A DNA stretch of 64,000 nucleotides from Clostridium_B lapidicellarium (GTDB lineage Bacteria; Bacillota; Clostridia; Clostridiales; Clostridiaceae), in assembly GCF_041224415.1 (NCBI RefSeq), contig NZ_JBGFFE010000002.1:62001-126000 (forward strand), written 5' to 3'. This document shows, piece by piece, positions 1 to 9,343 of this stretch (the first letter of the stretch is position 1; each line of letters begins with the position of its first letter). The notes beneath the pieces are model-generated. The model was not told the origin of the DNA, searched no databases, and worked only from the letters and a program-made list of their open reading frames with translations. Made by a program: the position numbers and the translations under genes.

Positions 1-83
1 GGATTCTCACATTGTTTTTTTATTTTACTAGACTTAAATTCTAAATTCATTATATAATATTATACCCTCCATAGTCAAATTTT

Positions 84-102
84 ATTAACCTAGTAGGTTA
101 AT
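84..102. terminator. Inverted repeat followed by T-run
   Basis: A perfect 9-bp inverted repeat (ATTAACCTA, one central base, TAGGTTAAT) is followed on the plus strand by seven T residues. It has the form of a rightward intrinsic terminator, but no rightward gene is visible upstream, so it may equally be an operator. Confidence 0.45.
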
Positions 103-197
103 TTTTTTATATTTTTCTCTACCATATTAAACAAATTATACTATGAATATACTATTTTACTCATATATTTTCAAATAAAAATATTTCTAATTTATGA

Positions 198-243
198 TAT
201 AATATCAGTAGACCAGCTATATGGCCAGTCTACTGATATTATA
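198..243. repeat. 16-bp-arm palindrome overlapping a stop codon
   Basis: Arms at 198-213 and 228-243 are perfectly complementary (core GTCTACTGATATTAT) with a 14-base loop. The last codons and TAG stop of the leftward phage regulator gene lie inside it. It could be a terminator, but the downstream T-tract is weak and distant, so a protein-binding site remains possible. Confidence 0.6.
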
Positions 244-696
244 CATTGCAATTATTTCTTCTATTCCCTTTTTTCTATACCTATTTACAGTATTTTCACT
301 TATAAATAGTTCATTTCCAATGTATTTCAATGATTTTTTATTTATATACACCCCTTTAATAACCTCTTTTATTTTAGTTTGTAATCTATCTATACAGTAA
401 TTTAATCTTGTAATTTCAAATTCTGTAGCCTTAATCATTTTAATAATTTCTTCTTTAGTTTCATTATTTATTCTTTTAACTACCTCGTCATATATTAATG
501 CTATTTTGCAGGTTTTATCTGAAATACTGCTTGTTGAAATTTTCTCATCATTTGGCGAAGAAAAATTTAGTGATTCTATGACCTCATCTGATTCTACATC
601 TTTAAAAGTTTTTAATTCAAACTTCATCTGCTCAACATCCTTCACTATTTCGTTATAATTTTTCAAAAGATACTCCACATATTCTCTAGTTTCCAT
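217..696 (-). CDS. Phage late-transcription regulator, sigma-70 region 4-like (ArpU/DUF1492 type)
   Basis: This 159-aa protein has a charged, coiled-coil-like first two thirds. Its C-terminal third reads like a sigma region 4 helix-turn-helix: an IKGVYINKKSLKYIGNEL stretch, then SENTVNRYRKKGIEEI. Proteins of this size and shape usually sit at the end of the early/replication operon of firmicute phages and switch on late genes. That is the place it has here, as the last gene of a leftward operon. The start is an ATG with AGGAGG seven bases upstream. The family call is from overall pattern, not a strict motif. The stop codon lies inside a long palindrome. Confidence 0.55.
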   Translation of the reverse strand: METREYVEYLLKNYNEIVKDVEQMKFELKTFKDVESDEVIESLNFSSPNDEKISTSSISDKTCKIALIYDEVVKRINNETKEEIIKMIKATEFEITRLNYCIDRLQTKIKEVIKGVYINKKSLKYIGNELFISENTVNRYRKKGIEEIIAMYNISRLAI

Positions 697-717
697 AACA
701 AACCTCCTAAACTAGTT

Positions 718-1038
718 CTATATTCTTTTACAATCAGAGCTAAATCTTATCACAGGCATTTCAAGTTTTTCAGCTATTTTAATTTCACCCTTCATCCCAT
801 CAGATATCATATTTCCAAAGACCCATAATTCATCACAATGCTTTAAAAGTTCAAGTCCGAGATTCATTCCTTTTTTGCGTTCTTCTTCAATATCATCATC
901 AAGGAGCTGTGTAAATATCGTATGTGGTGCAAGTGGCAATACCCCTTCTTTTACAGCAAAATGACAATAGTTATTTGCGCGTTCTTTATTCTTTTCAACA
1001 TCGCCCCTAAGTGGAGAACAGATATAAACAAGTTTCAT
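718..1038 (-). CDS. DUF4406/DUF7768-like phage protein (nucleoside deoxyribosyltransferase-like fold)
   Basis: The 106-aa product begins MKLVYICSPLRGD, the typical opening of small phage proteins related to nucleoside 2-deoxyribosyltransferases. It continues with a PLAPHTIFTQLLDD stretch and a CDELWVFGNMISDGMKGEI stretch, where an acidic residue of the catalytic pocket would be expected. The family is often annotated DUF4406; the substrate is unknown and catalysis is not shown. It has a GGAGG site six bases before ATG and lies between the SNF2 helicase and the late regulator in the phage replication operon. Confidence 0.65.
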   Translation of the reverse strand: MKLVYICSPLRGDVEKNKERANNYCHFAVKEGVLPLAPHTIFTQLLDDDIEEERKKGMNLGLELLKHCDELWVFGNMISDGMKGEIKIAEKLEMPVIRFSSDCKRI

Positions 1039-1053
1039 GTGTATTCCTCCTCG

Positions 1054-2400
1054 TCACTTTATATTATTAAGTCTTGCTTTTACTGCCTGAAGTAGTGCTT
1101 CCTGTCCTACTTCTTTATTTTGAAGTGCTTTCATTACATCTTCATCCATAGTTCCTTTTGCTACTAAATGATGCACTATTACATTTTGCTTCTGTCCCTG
1201 CCTATACAATCTGGCATTAGCCTGCTGATAAAGTTCTAGGCTCCAGGTAAGTCCAAACCAAACTATTATATTTCCTCCTGCCTGAAGATTAAGTCCATGT
1301 CCTGCTGATGCCGGATGCACTAACATTATAGGAATTTCTCCTTTATTCCAGGCTTTAATATCCTCTGATGTTTTTAATTCTTTTGCTTTAAAATATTTTT
1401 GAAGCCTATCTCTATCATGTTTATAGGAATAAAATATAAGTACTGGCTTTCCATTAGCAGCTTCAATAACATCCTCTAGGGCTTTTATTTTTTCATCATG
1501 AATTTCTAAAACATCACCATTCTCATCATATACAGCACCATTTGCTATTTGAAGTAACTTATTTGTAAGTACAGCAGCATTATTTGCAACTACATCTGAA
1601 TCTTTAAATGGGAGAAGTAAATCTCTTTCTAGTTGCTTGTACTTATTCATTGCTGCTTTTGATAAATTAATTTTTATTATATTATTTATCCTATCTGGAA
1701 GTTTTAAATAATCTTCTGCTTTCATGCTTACACATATATCTTTTAATTTTTCATAAATATGTTCTTTTGCCCCTTCTTTAGGCTTATAGCTAAATATCAC
1801 ATTCTGATTTCTTTTATCCGGTAAAAAATATCTTTCTCTATATCCTGTTATTGTTCTTCCAAGTCTTTCTCCTCCATCTAAAAGATAAATCTCTGACCAT
1901 AAATCCATAAGTCCATTTGGTGCTGGTGTTCCTGTAAGTCCCACTATTCTTTTAGGTTTTACTTTTCTTAATGCCTTAAATCTTTGAGATCTTGAAGACT
2001 TAAAACTTGAAAGTTCATCTATAACAACCATATCAAAAGGCCAATATCTCCCATAATATTTCACAAGCCACACCACATTTTCTCTGTTTATAACATAAAT
2101 ATCTGCTTTATAATTTAATGTTGCTGTACGTTCTTTCTCTGTTCCTAGTACTTTTGATATTTTTAGATGTTTTAAATGATCCCACTTTTCACTTTCACTG
2201 GTCCAGGTATCTTCTGCTACTCTGAGTGGAGCTATAACTAAAACTTTTGTAACATCAAAATAGTCATACATAAGTTCATCTATGGCTGTAAGTGTTACTA
2301 CAGTCTTTCCAAGTCCCATGTCCATTAAAAGTCCTGCTTTTTCTTTATCTAAAATCCACTGTGCAGCATACTTCTGATAATTATGAGGTTTATAAATCAC
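1054..2400 (-). CDS. Phage SNF2/DEAD-type helicase
   Basis: This 448-aa superfamily 2 ATPase has Walker A GLGKT near residue 30, a DE box in VVIDELSS near 130, motif III-like GLTGTPAPNGLMDLW near 165, and motif VI ANARLYRQGQ near 400. It lacks long accessory domains, as is usual for the phage-borne version that accompanies VRR-NUC and VapE genes. It starts with GTG, and that codon overlaps the TGA of the upstream VRR-NUC gene (GTGA), so the pair is probably translationally coupled. Its likely role is DNA remodelling or branch processing during phage replication. Confidence 0.88.
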   Translation of the reverse strand: MIYKPHNYQKYAAQWILDKEKAGLLMDMGLGKTVVTLTAIDELMYDYFDVTKVLVIAPLRVAEDTWTSESEKWDHLKHLKISKVLGTEKERTATLNYKADIYVINRENVVWLVKYYGRYWPFDMVVIDELSSFKSSRSQRFKALRKVKPKRIVGLTGTPAPNGLMDLWSEIYLLDGGERLGRTITGYRERYFLPDKRNQNVIFSYKPKEGAKEHIYEKLKDICVSMKAEDYLKLPDRINNIIKINLSKAAMNKYKQLERDLLLPFKDSDVVANNAAVLTNKLLQIANGAVYDENGDVLEIHDEKIKALEDVIEAANGKPVLIFYSYKHDRDRLQKYFKAKELKTSEDIKAWNKGEIPIMLVHPASAGHGLNLQAGGNIIVWFGLTWSLELYQQANARLYRQGQKQNVIVHHLVAKGTMDEDVMKALQNKEVGQEALLQAVKARLNNIK

Positions 2401-2675
2401 AGCATCATCTCCTGAATAAAATCATTAACTGCTTTAAAACTATCTATTAGGTAAACTTTAAAACCTAAAGTTTCAAGCTGTTTTTTTCTTTTAAGCTGCA
2501 GAACTCTCATTTTTTTACCTGGTGCTTTAAGTTCTACAAATGCAACTTTTCCTTTAGGCATTAAAACAATTCTATCTGGCACACCTGCTAAACCAGGCGA
2601 TACAAACTTTAGTGCCATACCACCACGTTTTTTAACTTCAATTTTTAATTTATTTTCAATCTTACTTTCTAACAT
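2397..2675 (-). CDS. VRR-NUC domain nuclease
   Basis: A stand-alone 92-aa VRR-NUC domain. The PD-(D/E)XK-type core is visible as GVPDRIVL around residue 31, then VAFVELKAPGKK, which gives the acidic residue and the E-x-K pair. Such single-domain nucleases are structure-specific and commonly sit next to an SNF2 helicase in phage genomes, as here. The stop overlaps the helicase start by four bases. The upstream 250 bp carries repeated GGGACAAGT-type sequences and a palindrome. Confidence 0.88.
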   Translation of the reverse strand: MLESKIENKLKIEVKKRGGMALKFVSPGLAGVPDRIVLMPKGKVAFVELKAPGKKMRVLQLKRKKQLETLGFKVYLIDSFKAVNDFIQEMML

Positions 2676-2692
2676 TCCATACCCCTATTTTA

Positions 2693-2708
2693 GTTGTACA
2701 CAACTACA
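2693..2708. repeat. 16-bp perfect palindrome
   Basis: TAGTTGTACACAACTA lies 18 bases upstream of the VRR-NUC start codon. It is a possible dimeric-protein binding site close to the iteron-like cluster on its right. Confidence 0.4.
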
Positions 2709-2740
2709 TATGGCTTATTTACTAGCTTTTAAAACATCCC

Positions 2741-2938
2741 GGGACAAGTGGACAACTTGGACACTGGTTTCTTATATACATATACGCATATAGGAACATA
2801 CATATATACTATTATCTCTAATTCATATATCTCTATATAAAATAGTTGTCCCACTTGTCCTAATAAGCCTTTAAGTCCTTGTTATATACAGCCTTAAAGC
2901 TTGGGACATGGTATGGGACAAGTTAATATTTATTGTCC
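2741..2938. repeat. Iteron-like GGGACAAGT repeats in an intergenic region
   Basis: The segment between VapE and VRR-NUC carries at least six copies of a GGACAA/GGGACAAGT motif. Three lie in tandem on the plus strand (2742-2767, spaced 8-9 bp), two in tandem on the minus strand (2844-2860), and two more at 2903-2923. A seventh, partial copy overlaps the end of vapE. Between the clusters is an AT-rich tract. Short clustered repeats beside a primase-helicase gene are the usual look of a phage replication origin; that function is inferred. Confidence 0.5.
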
Positions 2939-5344
2939 CTTAGTTTCTCTTTTAAATACTCTTTGTCTGCCATAAATAGGTAGGCGAATCCTATCATTAT
3001 CTTTTTTCCATCCTTCAATTTTTCTCATTATTCCACCTATTTCGTATGAATCTGATTTTTTAAGAGTACTTGCATCTTTTCCAAATAATTCACACCATAT
3101 CTCCATTATGCAAACATACTCACGTTTTACTGTTCCCACAACTTTTGGTGCTAAATCATCATCACATCTTAAGAAACTTCTTCTCTCATATAAATCCATA
3201 TCCACCCAATTATCAGGTAAAAGTTTGTCTAAGTATTCTCTAACTACACCTTCTCTTTCATCACTTTCAAAAGCTTCAATTTGTGCTTTTTCTGCTGCTT
3301 CATTTAATGAACTACCTAATATTAAAGATTCACCTTTGTTATACATCTCTAATGCTTCAGACCATATTTGATCTATATCCTTTATATCCCAGGGTTTTAA
3401 TCTAGAATTTCTATAAACTTTTACAGGCCAGAATCGTCTTCCACCTGTAGTATCTCTTAAAAATCCTGTTTCCTTATTAGTAGAGCCCACAATAATACAC
3501 TGCCTTGGGTGTTCTTCCACTGTACGCCCATAGCTAGCTCTAAACTTATCATCCTGCCTTGTTAAAAAGGACTTTAGTGTATCTTCATCAACTTTTTTAA
3601 TACCCGCCAATTCTCCAATTTCTAATATCCAATTACCTTGAAGTTTTTCTGCTGCTGTCTTATCATGCATATCTGATATAGTTAAAGAATCACTAAAAAA
3701 CTTTCCACCTAATTTTGATAAAAGAGTACTTTTTCCTATTCCCTGTTGGCCATTTAAAACAAGTATGGTATCAAATTTAATTCCCGGTTTCATAATTCTA
3801 GCTATTGCCCCACACAAAGTTTTACGGGTAACTGCTCTAACATATTCACTATCCTCTGCACCTAAATATTTAATAAGCAGTGTATCTACACGTTCTATTC
3901 CATCCCATTTAGTAAGAGAATTTAAATATTCTTTTACAGGATGAAAAGATTTCTCCATAGCAACTTTTAAAAGTGCGTCCTGACATTTACTTGGAGCCCA
4001 CAGTTTATAATTTTTCTCAAGATAACAGGATAATCCCGCATCATCACCTTTAGACCAACCAACCTTTAACCTTTTCCAAGGCATATCACTTAATGTTTCT
4101 ATTCTTTCGCTGTGTTCATTATAAGCAATTCCTTTTAAAGCAGGATCATGCCCAATTATAAGTACAAAATTTGTTAAAGTTGTTTTAAACTCACCTTTTG
4201 AATTAATCTCTAGTTTATCTATCCAATCATCACCTGCAGCAAAATCCTCTCTAGCATTTTTAATGTGCTCCTCTGCTATCTGTCTTTTCACTTCATTATC
4301 TTTCATTGAAAACTCCTGCATTGCTTTGAAAGATGGCATTCTATTTATTGGTGTTCCTTCTTTAACATCTACATCTAGATTACCAAACTTATGGAGCCTT
4401 ACTAAATCAAATGCATTACAAAGTTTACCTGACACCGGATCTGTTCCATGGTGAGAATAAGCAAAGTCACCATTTTCATAAATAACAAGTCCTCCTGAAG
4501 TTGAACCTTTAGTATAAGTGTATCTATTCTCATCAGCACATGGTGCATAGGTGTCACTTAAAAACTTTTCTACAGCATCCATTACTGTATAACTTCTGCA
4601 GAAAGCTCCTATTATGCCGCCTTTTTCTCTTGGATTTCCCTGCTTATCTGCCAACTTTTCTCTCTTTTTTATACTTCTCGAAGATTCAGGCCAAAATGAA
4701 GTATCATGCCAATCTTCATATTTATTTAAAACTTCATCTGGATTTAACCACTTTTCATCTATATATTCAAAAACAAATTCTCCATCTTGTGATGTAGAAG
4801 GCCAGTACATAAGCCTTGAAGGTTCATATGTTGTATCATCAAAATAATCTATACCTATATCAGATGCAACCATTCTGGATACAGCTCCGTACTCCTCTGG
4901 ATTTACTTGTCTGCTTAGAGGAATGATCAACCTGAACCTCGGCTTATTTTTGCTGTGCTTATGGGTTGTATATATACAGCATCCAAAATCAAATAACATT
5001 TCAATGGTATCCCATAATCCCTCTTTTCCATAATCAACATCTAAAGTAAGAAGGCATCTATTTAATAGTGAATTACTTTTTCTTCTTCCATTTTTTAAAG
5101 TACCACCAACAAAACCTCCAACATCTTTAACGTTATCCTGCTCACCCTTTGAAAATTTTTTATATTCTTCATAGGTTTCTGCTGTCTTTGTAGTTTGACT
5201 CACTCTATCTAAAAACTCTGACCATTTCATTTGTTTATTTTTCCACTTTAATTCTTTACGATTTCTACCTACAGCAATATTAATAATCCCATCATTCTTC
5301 AACTTTATTTTAGAATTAACCTCAGTGTTCATACTTTTCACCAC
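2930..5344 (-). CDS. VapE-family phage primase-helicase
   Basis: The 804-aa protein has two parts. The first third resembles a primase/polymerase-like module (LLTLDVDYGKEG near 100, then CIYTTHKHSKNKPRFRLIIP). The second half is a virulence-associated E ATPase with Walker A GQQGIGKST at about 532-540, GNWILEIGELAG shortly after, and the family-typical GSTNKETGFLRDTTGGRRFWP block near 620. These proteins replace the primase and helicase pair of temperate firmicute phages. It lies directly downstream of the phage polymerase, five bases apart, so the two are co-transcribed. Confidence 0.9.
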   Translation of the reverse strand: MVKSMNTEVNSKIKLKNDGIINIAVGRNRKELKWKNKQMKWSEFLDRVSQTTKTAETYEEYKKFSKGEQDNVKDVGGFVGGTLKNGRRKSNSLLNRCLLTLDVDYGKEGLWDTIEMLFDFGCCIYTTHKHSKNKPRFRLIIPLSRQVNPEEYGAVSRMVASDIGIDYFDDTTYEPSRLMYWPSTSQDGEFVFEYIDEKWLNPDEVLNKYEDWHDTSFWPESSRSIKKREKLADKQGNPREKGGIIGAFCRSYTVMDAVEKFLSDTYAPCADENRYTYTKGSTSGGLVIYENGDFAYSHHGTDPVSGKLCNAFDLVRLHKFGNLDVDVKEGTPINRMPSFKAMQEFSMKDNEVKRQIAEEHIKNAREDFAAGDDWIDKLEINSKGEFKTTLTNFVLIIGHDPALKGIAYNEHSERIETLSDMPWKRLKVGWSKGDDAGLSCYLEKNYKLWAPSKCQDALLKVAMEKSFHPVKEYLNSLTKWDGIERVDTLLIKYLGAEDSEYVRAVTRKTLCGAIARIMKPGIKFDTILVLNGQQGIGKSTLLSKLGGKFFSDSLTISDMHDKTAAEKLQGNWILEIGELAGIKKVDEDTLKSFLTRQDDKFRASYGRTVEEHPRQCIIVGSTNKETGFLRDTTGGRRFWPVKVYRNSRLKPWDIKDIDQIWSEALEMYNKGESLILGSSLNEAAEKAQIEAFESDEREGVVREYLDKLLPDNWVDMDLYERRSFLRCDDDLAPKVVGTVKREYVCIMEIWCELFGKDASTLKKSDSYEIGGIMRKIEGWKKDNDRIRLPIYGRQRVFKRETKGQ

Positions 5345-5349
5345 CTTGC

Positions 5350-7302
5350 TTAATCTTTTTTATAATAACTTGTTTCAAACCCGTCTGCCTTTAGTGGAAG
5401 TCCGGGAGCCCATTCTATAGGTTCCCCCATAATTTTATTTACTTCATTTAATGATCCAAAGCCATTTGGTACATCTAATATCACTTCATCATGAACATGG
5501 AAAGCTATCTTGTATCCCGCTTTATCGAGTCTTAGCATAGCTTCTGCCAGACAGTCCCTTGCAATTGCCTGAACTATATTTTCAGTAAGCTTTCCTCCAT
5601 AAGTATTGAGTCTTCCCCACTGCTTAGTTCCTTGCTCTATTCCTTCATAAGTTAGCTTAGGCTTATTAAATCTAACATCTGTTTCAATTCTAGGTCTTAC
5701 ATAAGCAAGGCTCCTGCCTGACGGAAGCTTAATAAATAGAACTCCACCTCTACACGAAAATTCAAGTCCATACTGCATTTTCACTACTTTCTTTTCATCT
5801 ACTGACTTTATTGCTGCTGTCTCAATTTTCTTCCAAAGTCTTACTATATTAGAGTTTGATTCTCTCCAGGCTGCAACAATCTCCGGCAGTTCTTCTTCCT
5901 TTAATCCCATCTTTACAGCTCCCATAGCTATAAGTGCACCACTGCTTCCTTGATATCCACAGGCTAAAGTTGCTACTTTACCTTTCTGCCTAAGTACATA
6001 TTCGGGATTACCTTTTACTATCTTTTCAATTGGAACTCCAAACATCTTACTTGCTGTCATTTCATAAATCTTTCCGCTGCTTTTAAATGTATCTATAACC
6101 CACTTTTCTCCTGCAATCCAGGCTATAACCCTAGCTTCAATGGCACTAAAATCTGATACGATAAATCTTGAATTGTTTGATGGAATAAAAGCTGTCCTTA
6201 TAAGTTGGGATAAAACATCCGGTATACTATCAAATAAAATTTCTAACATTTCAAAATTCCCTGCTTTAAGGAGCATACGTGCATCTTCTAAATTATCCAT
6301 ATTATTTCTTGGTAAATTTTGAGTTTGAACCAACTTAGAACTCCATCGCCCAGTTCTATTTGCTCCATAAAATTTCATAAGTCCCCTAACTCTTTCATCA
6401 TGGCACATAGCTCTTTTCATAGCTTCATATTTTCTAACAGAAGTTTTGGATAATTCTTGCCTGAGCTCAAGTACTCTTTTAACCTTATTATCTTCTACTT
6501 CTCCTAGTAATTCTTTTACCTTTTCTTTAGATAAGCTTTTAACCTTTATACCTTTAGTTTCAAGCCACTCTTTTAATTGAAACGGACTATTTGGATTTTC
6601 AAGATTTGTTAAAGCCGCAGCTTCTTTTATCTTTTGATTTTGATAAACTTCATCACACTTTATAGCATTTTCAACTAGTAATTTATCTATCTTAACCCCA
6701 CCATCATTTATTCTCTGGTCCAGTGCCCACAGCTTCCATTCATTTTCTGCAGCTGGATACCTATCTAACTTTTTTCTTATAGTTCTTTCAACTTCTACAT
6801 CCTGTTTGCAGTATCTTTTAAATATCTCCCATTTTTCTCTATTATGTTCTGGCAGATTGCGGGTTCTTCCATTATTAGATTTGGTAGGCTTACAGGGCAT
6901 AGAAAAGTATCTAAGGAGAGCCTTTCCTTCACTCATTTTTTGTTGCTGAAGATTCATGCATTTAGCTACTTTATCAAGACTTGTTGGAAGTCCTAATTCA
7001 AGTGAATGAACAGCACTGCATCTCCACTGCTCTGGCGGCATAAATTTGTTTAAATACTTTGCTAAACACGTTCTTTCAAAGTTAGCGTTAAAAGCGGTTT
7101 TAATAATCTTAGGATTAATCAAATCTCCTATTACAGCTTGTGGTAATTTCTCACCACAAGCTAAGTCTATAATTTCAACAGGGTTATCATCATAAGCATA
7201 TGCAAATAATAAAATTTCAAAATCTGAAGCTTCTACATAAGCATAGACTCCGCATTTTATAAGATCTGTGCTGGAATATGTTTCTACATCAATAGCTAAC
7301 AA
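5350..7302 (-). CDS. Phage family A DNA polymerase
   Basis: This 650-aa polymerase is shorter than bacterial Pol I and has no 5'-3' exonuclease domain. The N-terminal 3'-5' exonuclease has its first acidic motif in LAIDVETYS. Polymerase motif A is SDFSAIEAR at 383-391, motif B begins RQKGKVATLACGYQG at 438, and motif C is HVHDEVILDVP with HDE at about 604-606. All catalytic acidic residues are present. It is the replicative polymerase of the element and is followed closely by the VapE gene. Confidence 0.95.
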   Translation of the reverse strand: MLAIDVETYSSTDLIKCGVYAYVEASDFEILLFAYAYDDNPVEIIDLACGEKLPQAVIGDLINPKIIKTAFNANFERTCLAKYLNKFMPPEQWRCSAVHSLELGLPTSLDKVAKCMNLQQQKMSEGKALLRYFSMPCKPTKSNNGRTRNLPEHNREKWEIFKRYCKQDVEVERTIRKKLDRYPAAENEWKLWALDQRINDGGVKIDKLLVENAIKCDEVYQNQKIKEAAALTNLENPNSPFQLKEWLETKGIKVKSLSKEKVKELLGEVEDNKVKRVLELRQELSKTSVRKYEAMKRAMCHDERVRGLMKFYGANRTGRWSSKLVQTQNLPRNNMDNLEDARMLLKAGNFEMLEILFDSIPDVLSQLIRTAFIPSNNSRFIVSDFSAIEARVIAWIAGEKWVIDTFKSSGKIYEMTASKMFGVPIEKIVKGNPEYVLRQKGKVATLACGYQGSSGALIAMGAVKMGLKEEELPEIVAAWRESNSNIVRLWKKIETAAIKSVDEKKVVKMQYGLEFSCRGGVLFIKLPSGRSLAYVRPRIETDVRFNKPKLTYEGIEQGTKQWGRLNTYGGKLTENIVQAIARDCLAEAMLRLDKAGYKIAFHVHDEVILDVPNGFGSLNEVNKIMGEPIEWAPGLPLKADGFETSYYKKD

Positions 7303-7343
7303 TTAACCATCTCCTAAATGAGTTAGGGAGATTTCTCTCCCTT

Positions 7344-7886
7344 CTAGTCTAAAAAATCATCTTCGACTTCTACTGGTTCAAAATCCTCCTCAGCTTTACT
7401 TCTTCCTCCTAGTGGTTCTCCGTCTTTTAACTTTTGTAGATTTTGAAGTCCACAGGCTATGCCCTTATTCCCATTTGCATTATAGGCATAAAATACAACA
7501 CTGGCTCTGCCATAACATCCACTATAAAATTCACTCTGATCTAATATAGGCTGTACATTTTTGTCCACAACTCCAGGTTTCATGTTGCTGTTAGCATTTA
7601 TAAAATAGCTGTCTGCATAGGCTTCATCATCAGGTTTGTCTATATCTCCATCTCTAAGAGGAATCTTCAGATTAGACGGTATCTTACCTCCAAGTTTTGA
7701 TATACCTTCCTTTTTTGCCTCTTCAATAGCAGTTTTAATCTTTTTAATTGTAGCCTTATCTGATTTTGGAATAATGAAACTCACAGAATATTTTGCATCT
7801 CCACCATTGATACTCTTTGCTTCCCATACATTTGCATAACTAAATCTTCCTACACCGGTTATTACCTTTGTTAAATTTGACATCAT
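7344..7886 (-). CDS. DUF2815 phage protein (ssDNA-binding-like)
   Basis: The 180-aa product opens MSNLTKVITGVGRFSYANVW and ends in an acidic tail (EDFEPVEVEDDFLD), as in DUF2815 proteins, which are thought to bind single-stranded DNA next to family A phage polymerases. I chose ATG at 7886 because GGGAGA lies ten bases upstream; a GTG at 7895 falls too close to that site. It lies between the DUF2800 nuclease and the polymerase, the standard order for this replication module. Confidence 0.85.
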   Translation of the reverse strand: MMSNLTKVITGVGRFSYANVWEAKSINGGDAKYSVSFIIPKSDKATIKKIKTAIEEAKKEGISKLGGKIPSNLKIPLRDGDIDKPDDEAYADSYFINANSNMKPGVVDKNVQPILDQSEFYSGCYGRASVVFYAYNANGNKGIACGLQNLQKLKDGEPLGGRSKAEEDFEPVEVEDDFLD

Positions 7887-7904
7887 AACTATCACTTCTC
7901 CCTT

Positions 7905-9029
7905 TTATTTAAAATCTAACTCTGCAGTATTTTTTATTTCTGGTCTTTTATCACTCTCAACCACTAAGGTCAATTTGCCTTGAGGTTTGTAAACTAAATT
8001 ATTAAGCAATTCCTTAAACTTCTTTTTACCCATAGCTTTTTCCATAGCTGTAATACCTAATAAACTTTTAGAATATATATCTTCTTCTTTATATCCTGCA
8101 TCTATTAAAGTTTTAGAAACAGCTTCTTCATCACTATATTTTCTGCTGCTTCTTCCCTCTACTAACTTAAAACCATCCCATTTCTTATTTTCATTTACAG
8201 CTTTATCAAGTGCATAGGCTTGGATATCATTTGCCCATTTTTGTAGTTCATCTATGCCTGACAATATTTCTGTAATTTCATCATCATTTAAAAGCGGACC
8301 TTTTCTAAAATCATATTGTGCCATTTTTACATTTTCTTCTGCTCTTGCTCTGCAATTAAATTTAGCTCTGCAGAACCTGCAGTGCTCCCCGGCACAAAAT
8401 TCTCCTTCACCTTTTATGGCAAGATCTGCTTTTGGTTTTACTACATCTTCTGCCCATTTAATCAAGTCATCTACAGTAATTTCAAAAGTTGATATGTTGT
8501 CAAGTCTCGGCTGGCAAATAGTCATTCTTACTTTTTCAATGTCATAAAGGCTGTCAAATAAATTAAGAGCACCTATGGCATACAGCATCATTTGAGGATT
8601 ATGAGCAGCTGAAACGTCTACACCTTTTCCATATTTCAAATCAACAATATCCAGAATCTTATCAGCAACAATAACAAGATCTCCAGTACCAAAAGCATCT
8701 TTTACATAATTACTGAAGTCCAATTTTTGTTCCACTAGAATAATTGGATCTTTTGATCTAATTTTAGCTTCTGCTATAAGTTCGCAGGCATAATCAAAAT
8801 AAATATCTGTATAATATTCCAACTCCTTTTCATCAAATTCACTCTTTGGTTTTTTTATCTTTATTCCAAGGTACTTTTTTAGTTTATATTCAGCTAATGC
8901 ATGAGCAGCAGTACCTTCTGCAGCAAAAATACTATCCTTATTTTCAAAGTTTTCTTCAAGCCTTGCAGAAGGTGGACATTGTATCCACCTGTGAGAACTC
9001 GAAGCTGATAAAAGTGCATGTTCACCCAT
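7905..9029 (-). CDS. DUF2800 RecB/Cas4-like nuclease
   Basis: The 374-aa protein has a PD-(D/E)XK core: EGTAAHALAEY at about 39-48, FGTGDLVI with D117, IVDLKYGKG with D130 and K132, and NPQMMLYA with Q146. A cysteine cluster C212, C217, C220, C226, with C18 as a possible partner, suggests a 4Fe-4S cluster as in AddB and Cas4. The role is probably 5'-end processing in phage recombination or replication. Its ATG shares one base with the stop of the preceding gene. Confidence 0.88.
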   Translation of the reverse strand: MGEHALLSASSSHRWIQCPPSARLEENFENKDSIFAAEGTAAHALAEYKLKKYLGIKIKKPKSEFDEKELEYYTDIYFDYACELIAEAKIRSKDPIILVEQKLDFSNYVKDAFGTGDLVIVADKILDIVDLKYGKGVDVSAAHNPQMMLYAIGALNLFDSLYDIEKVRMTICQPRLDNISTFEITVDDLIKWAEDVVKPKADLAIKGEGEFCAGEHCRFCRAKFNCRARAEENVKMAQYDFRKGPLLNDDEITEILSGIDELQKWANDIQAYALDKAVNENKKWDGFKLVEGRSSRKYSDEEAVSKTLIDAGYKEEDIYSKSLLGITAMEKAMGKKKFKELLNNLVYKPQGKLTLVVESDKRPEIKNTAELDFK

Positions 9030-9343
9030 TAAATCAACTCCGCTTTTTTTAATAACTCAGAGTATTTATCCTTTGGTATATCAGTTAATTTTTTACCACC
9101 AAATTTTTTAATAAGTTCTTTCACCTCTTTCTGCTTACCATCTTGTGCAAGCTGTGCAAGTACTGCTCTCACCTCTTCTAAAGTTGTAGTTTTAACTTCT
9201 TCCTTTTCTTTTGATGCTTGTACTTCTTTAGGTTCTTCTTTTATTTGAACCCCTGTTTTCATTTGTGGTAACGCTTCAGCTAAAGCTAGTAAAGCATTCA
9301 TAATATCTGGAGAATCAACTCTCACCCTAATATTAATATCCAT
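9029..9343 (-). CDS. Small phage protein of unknown function
   Basis: This 104-aa protein opens MDINIRVRVDSPDIMNALLA and ends with a lysine-rich helix. A low-complexity glutamate/lysine middle separates the two parts. Similar small proteins sit just upstream of DUF2800 genes in phage replication operons, possibly as accessory factors, but no function is established. Its ATG follows directly after the TAG of the HTH gene, and its stop overlaps the DUF2800 start by one base, so it is tightly embedded in the operon. Confidence 0.6.
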   Translation of the reverse strand: MDINIRVRVDSPDIMNALLALAEALPQMKTGVQIKEEPKEVQASKEKEEVKTTTLEEVRAVLAQLAQDGKQKEVKELIKKFGGKKLTDIPKDKYSELLKKAELI

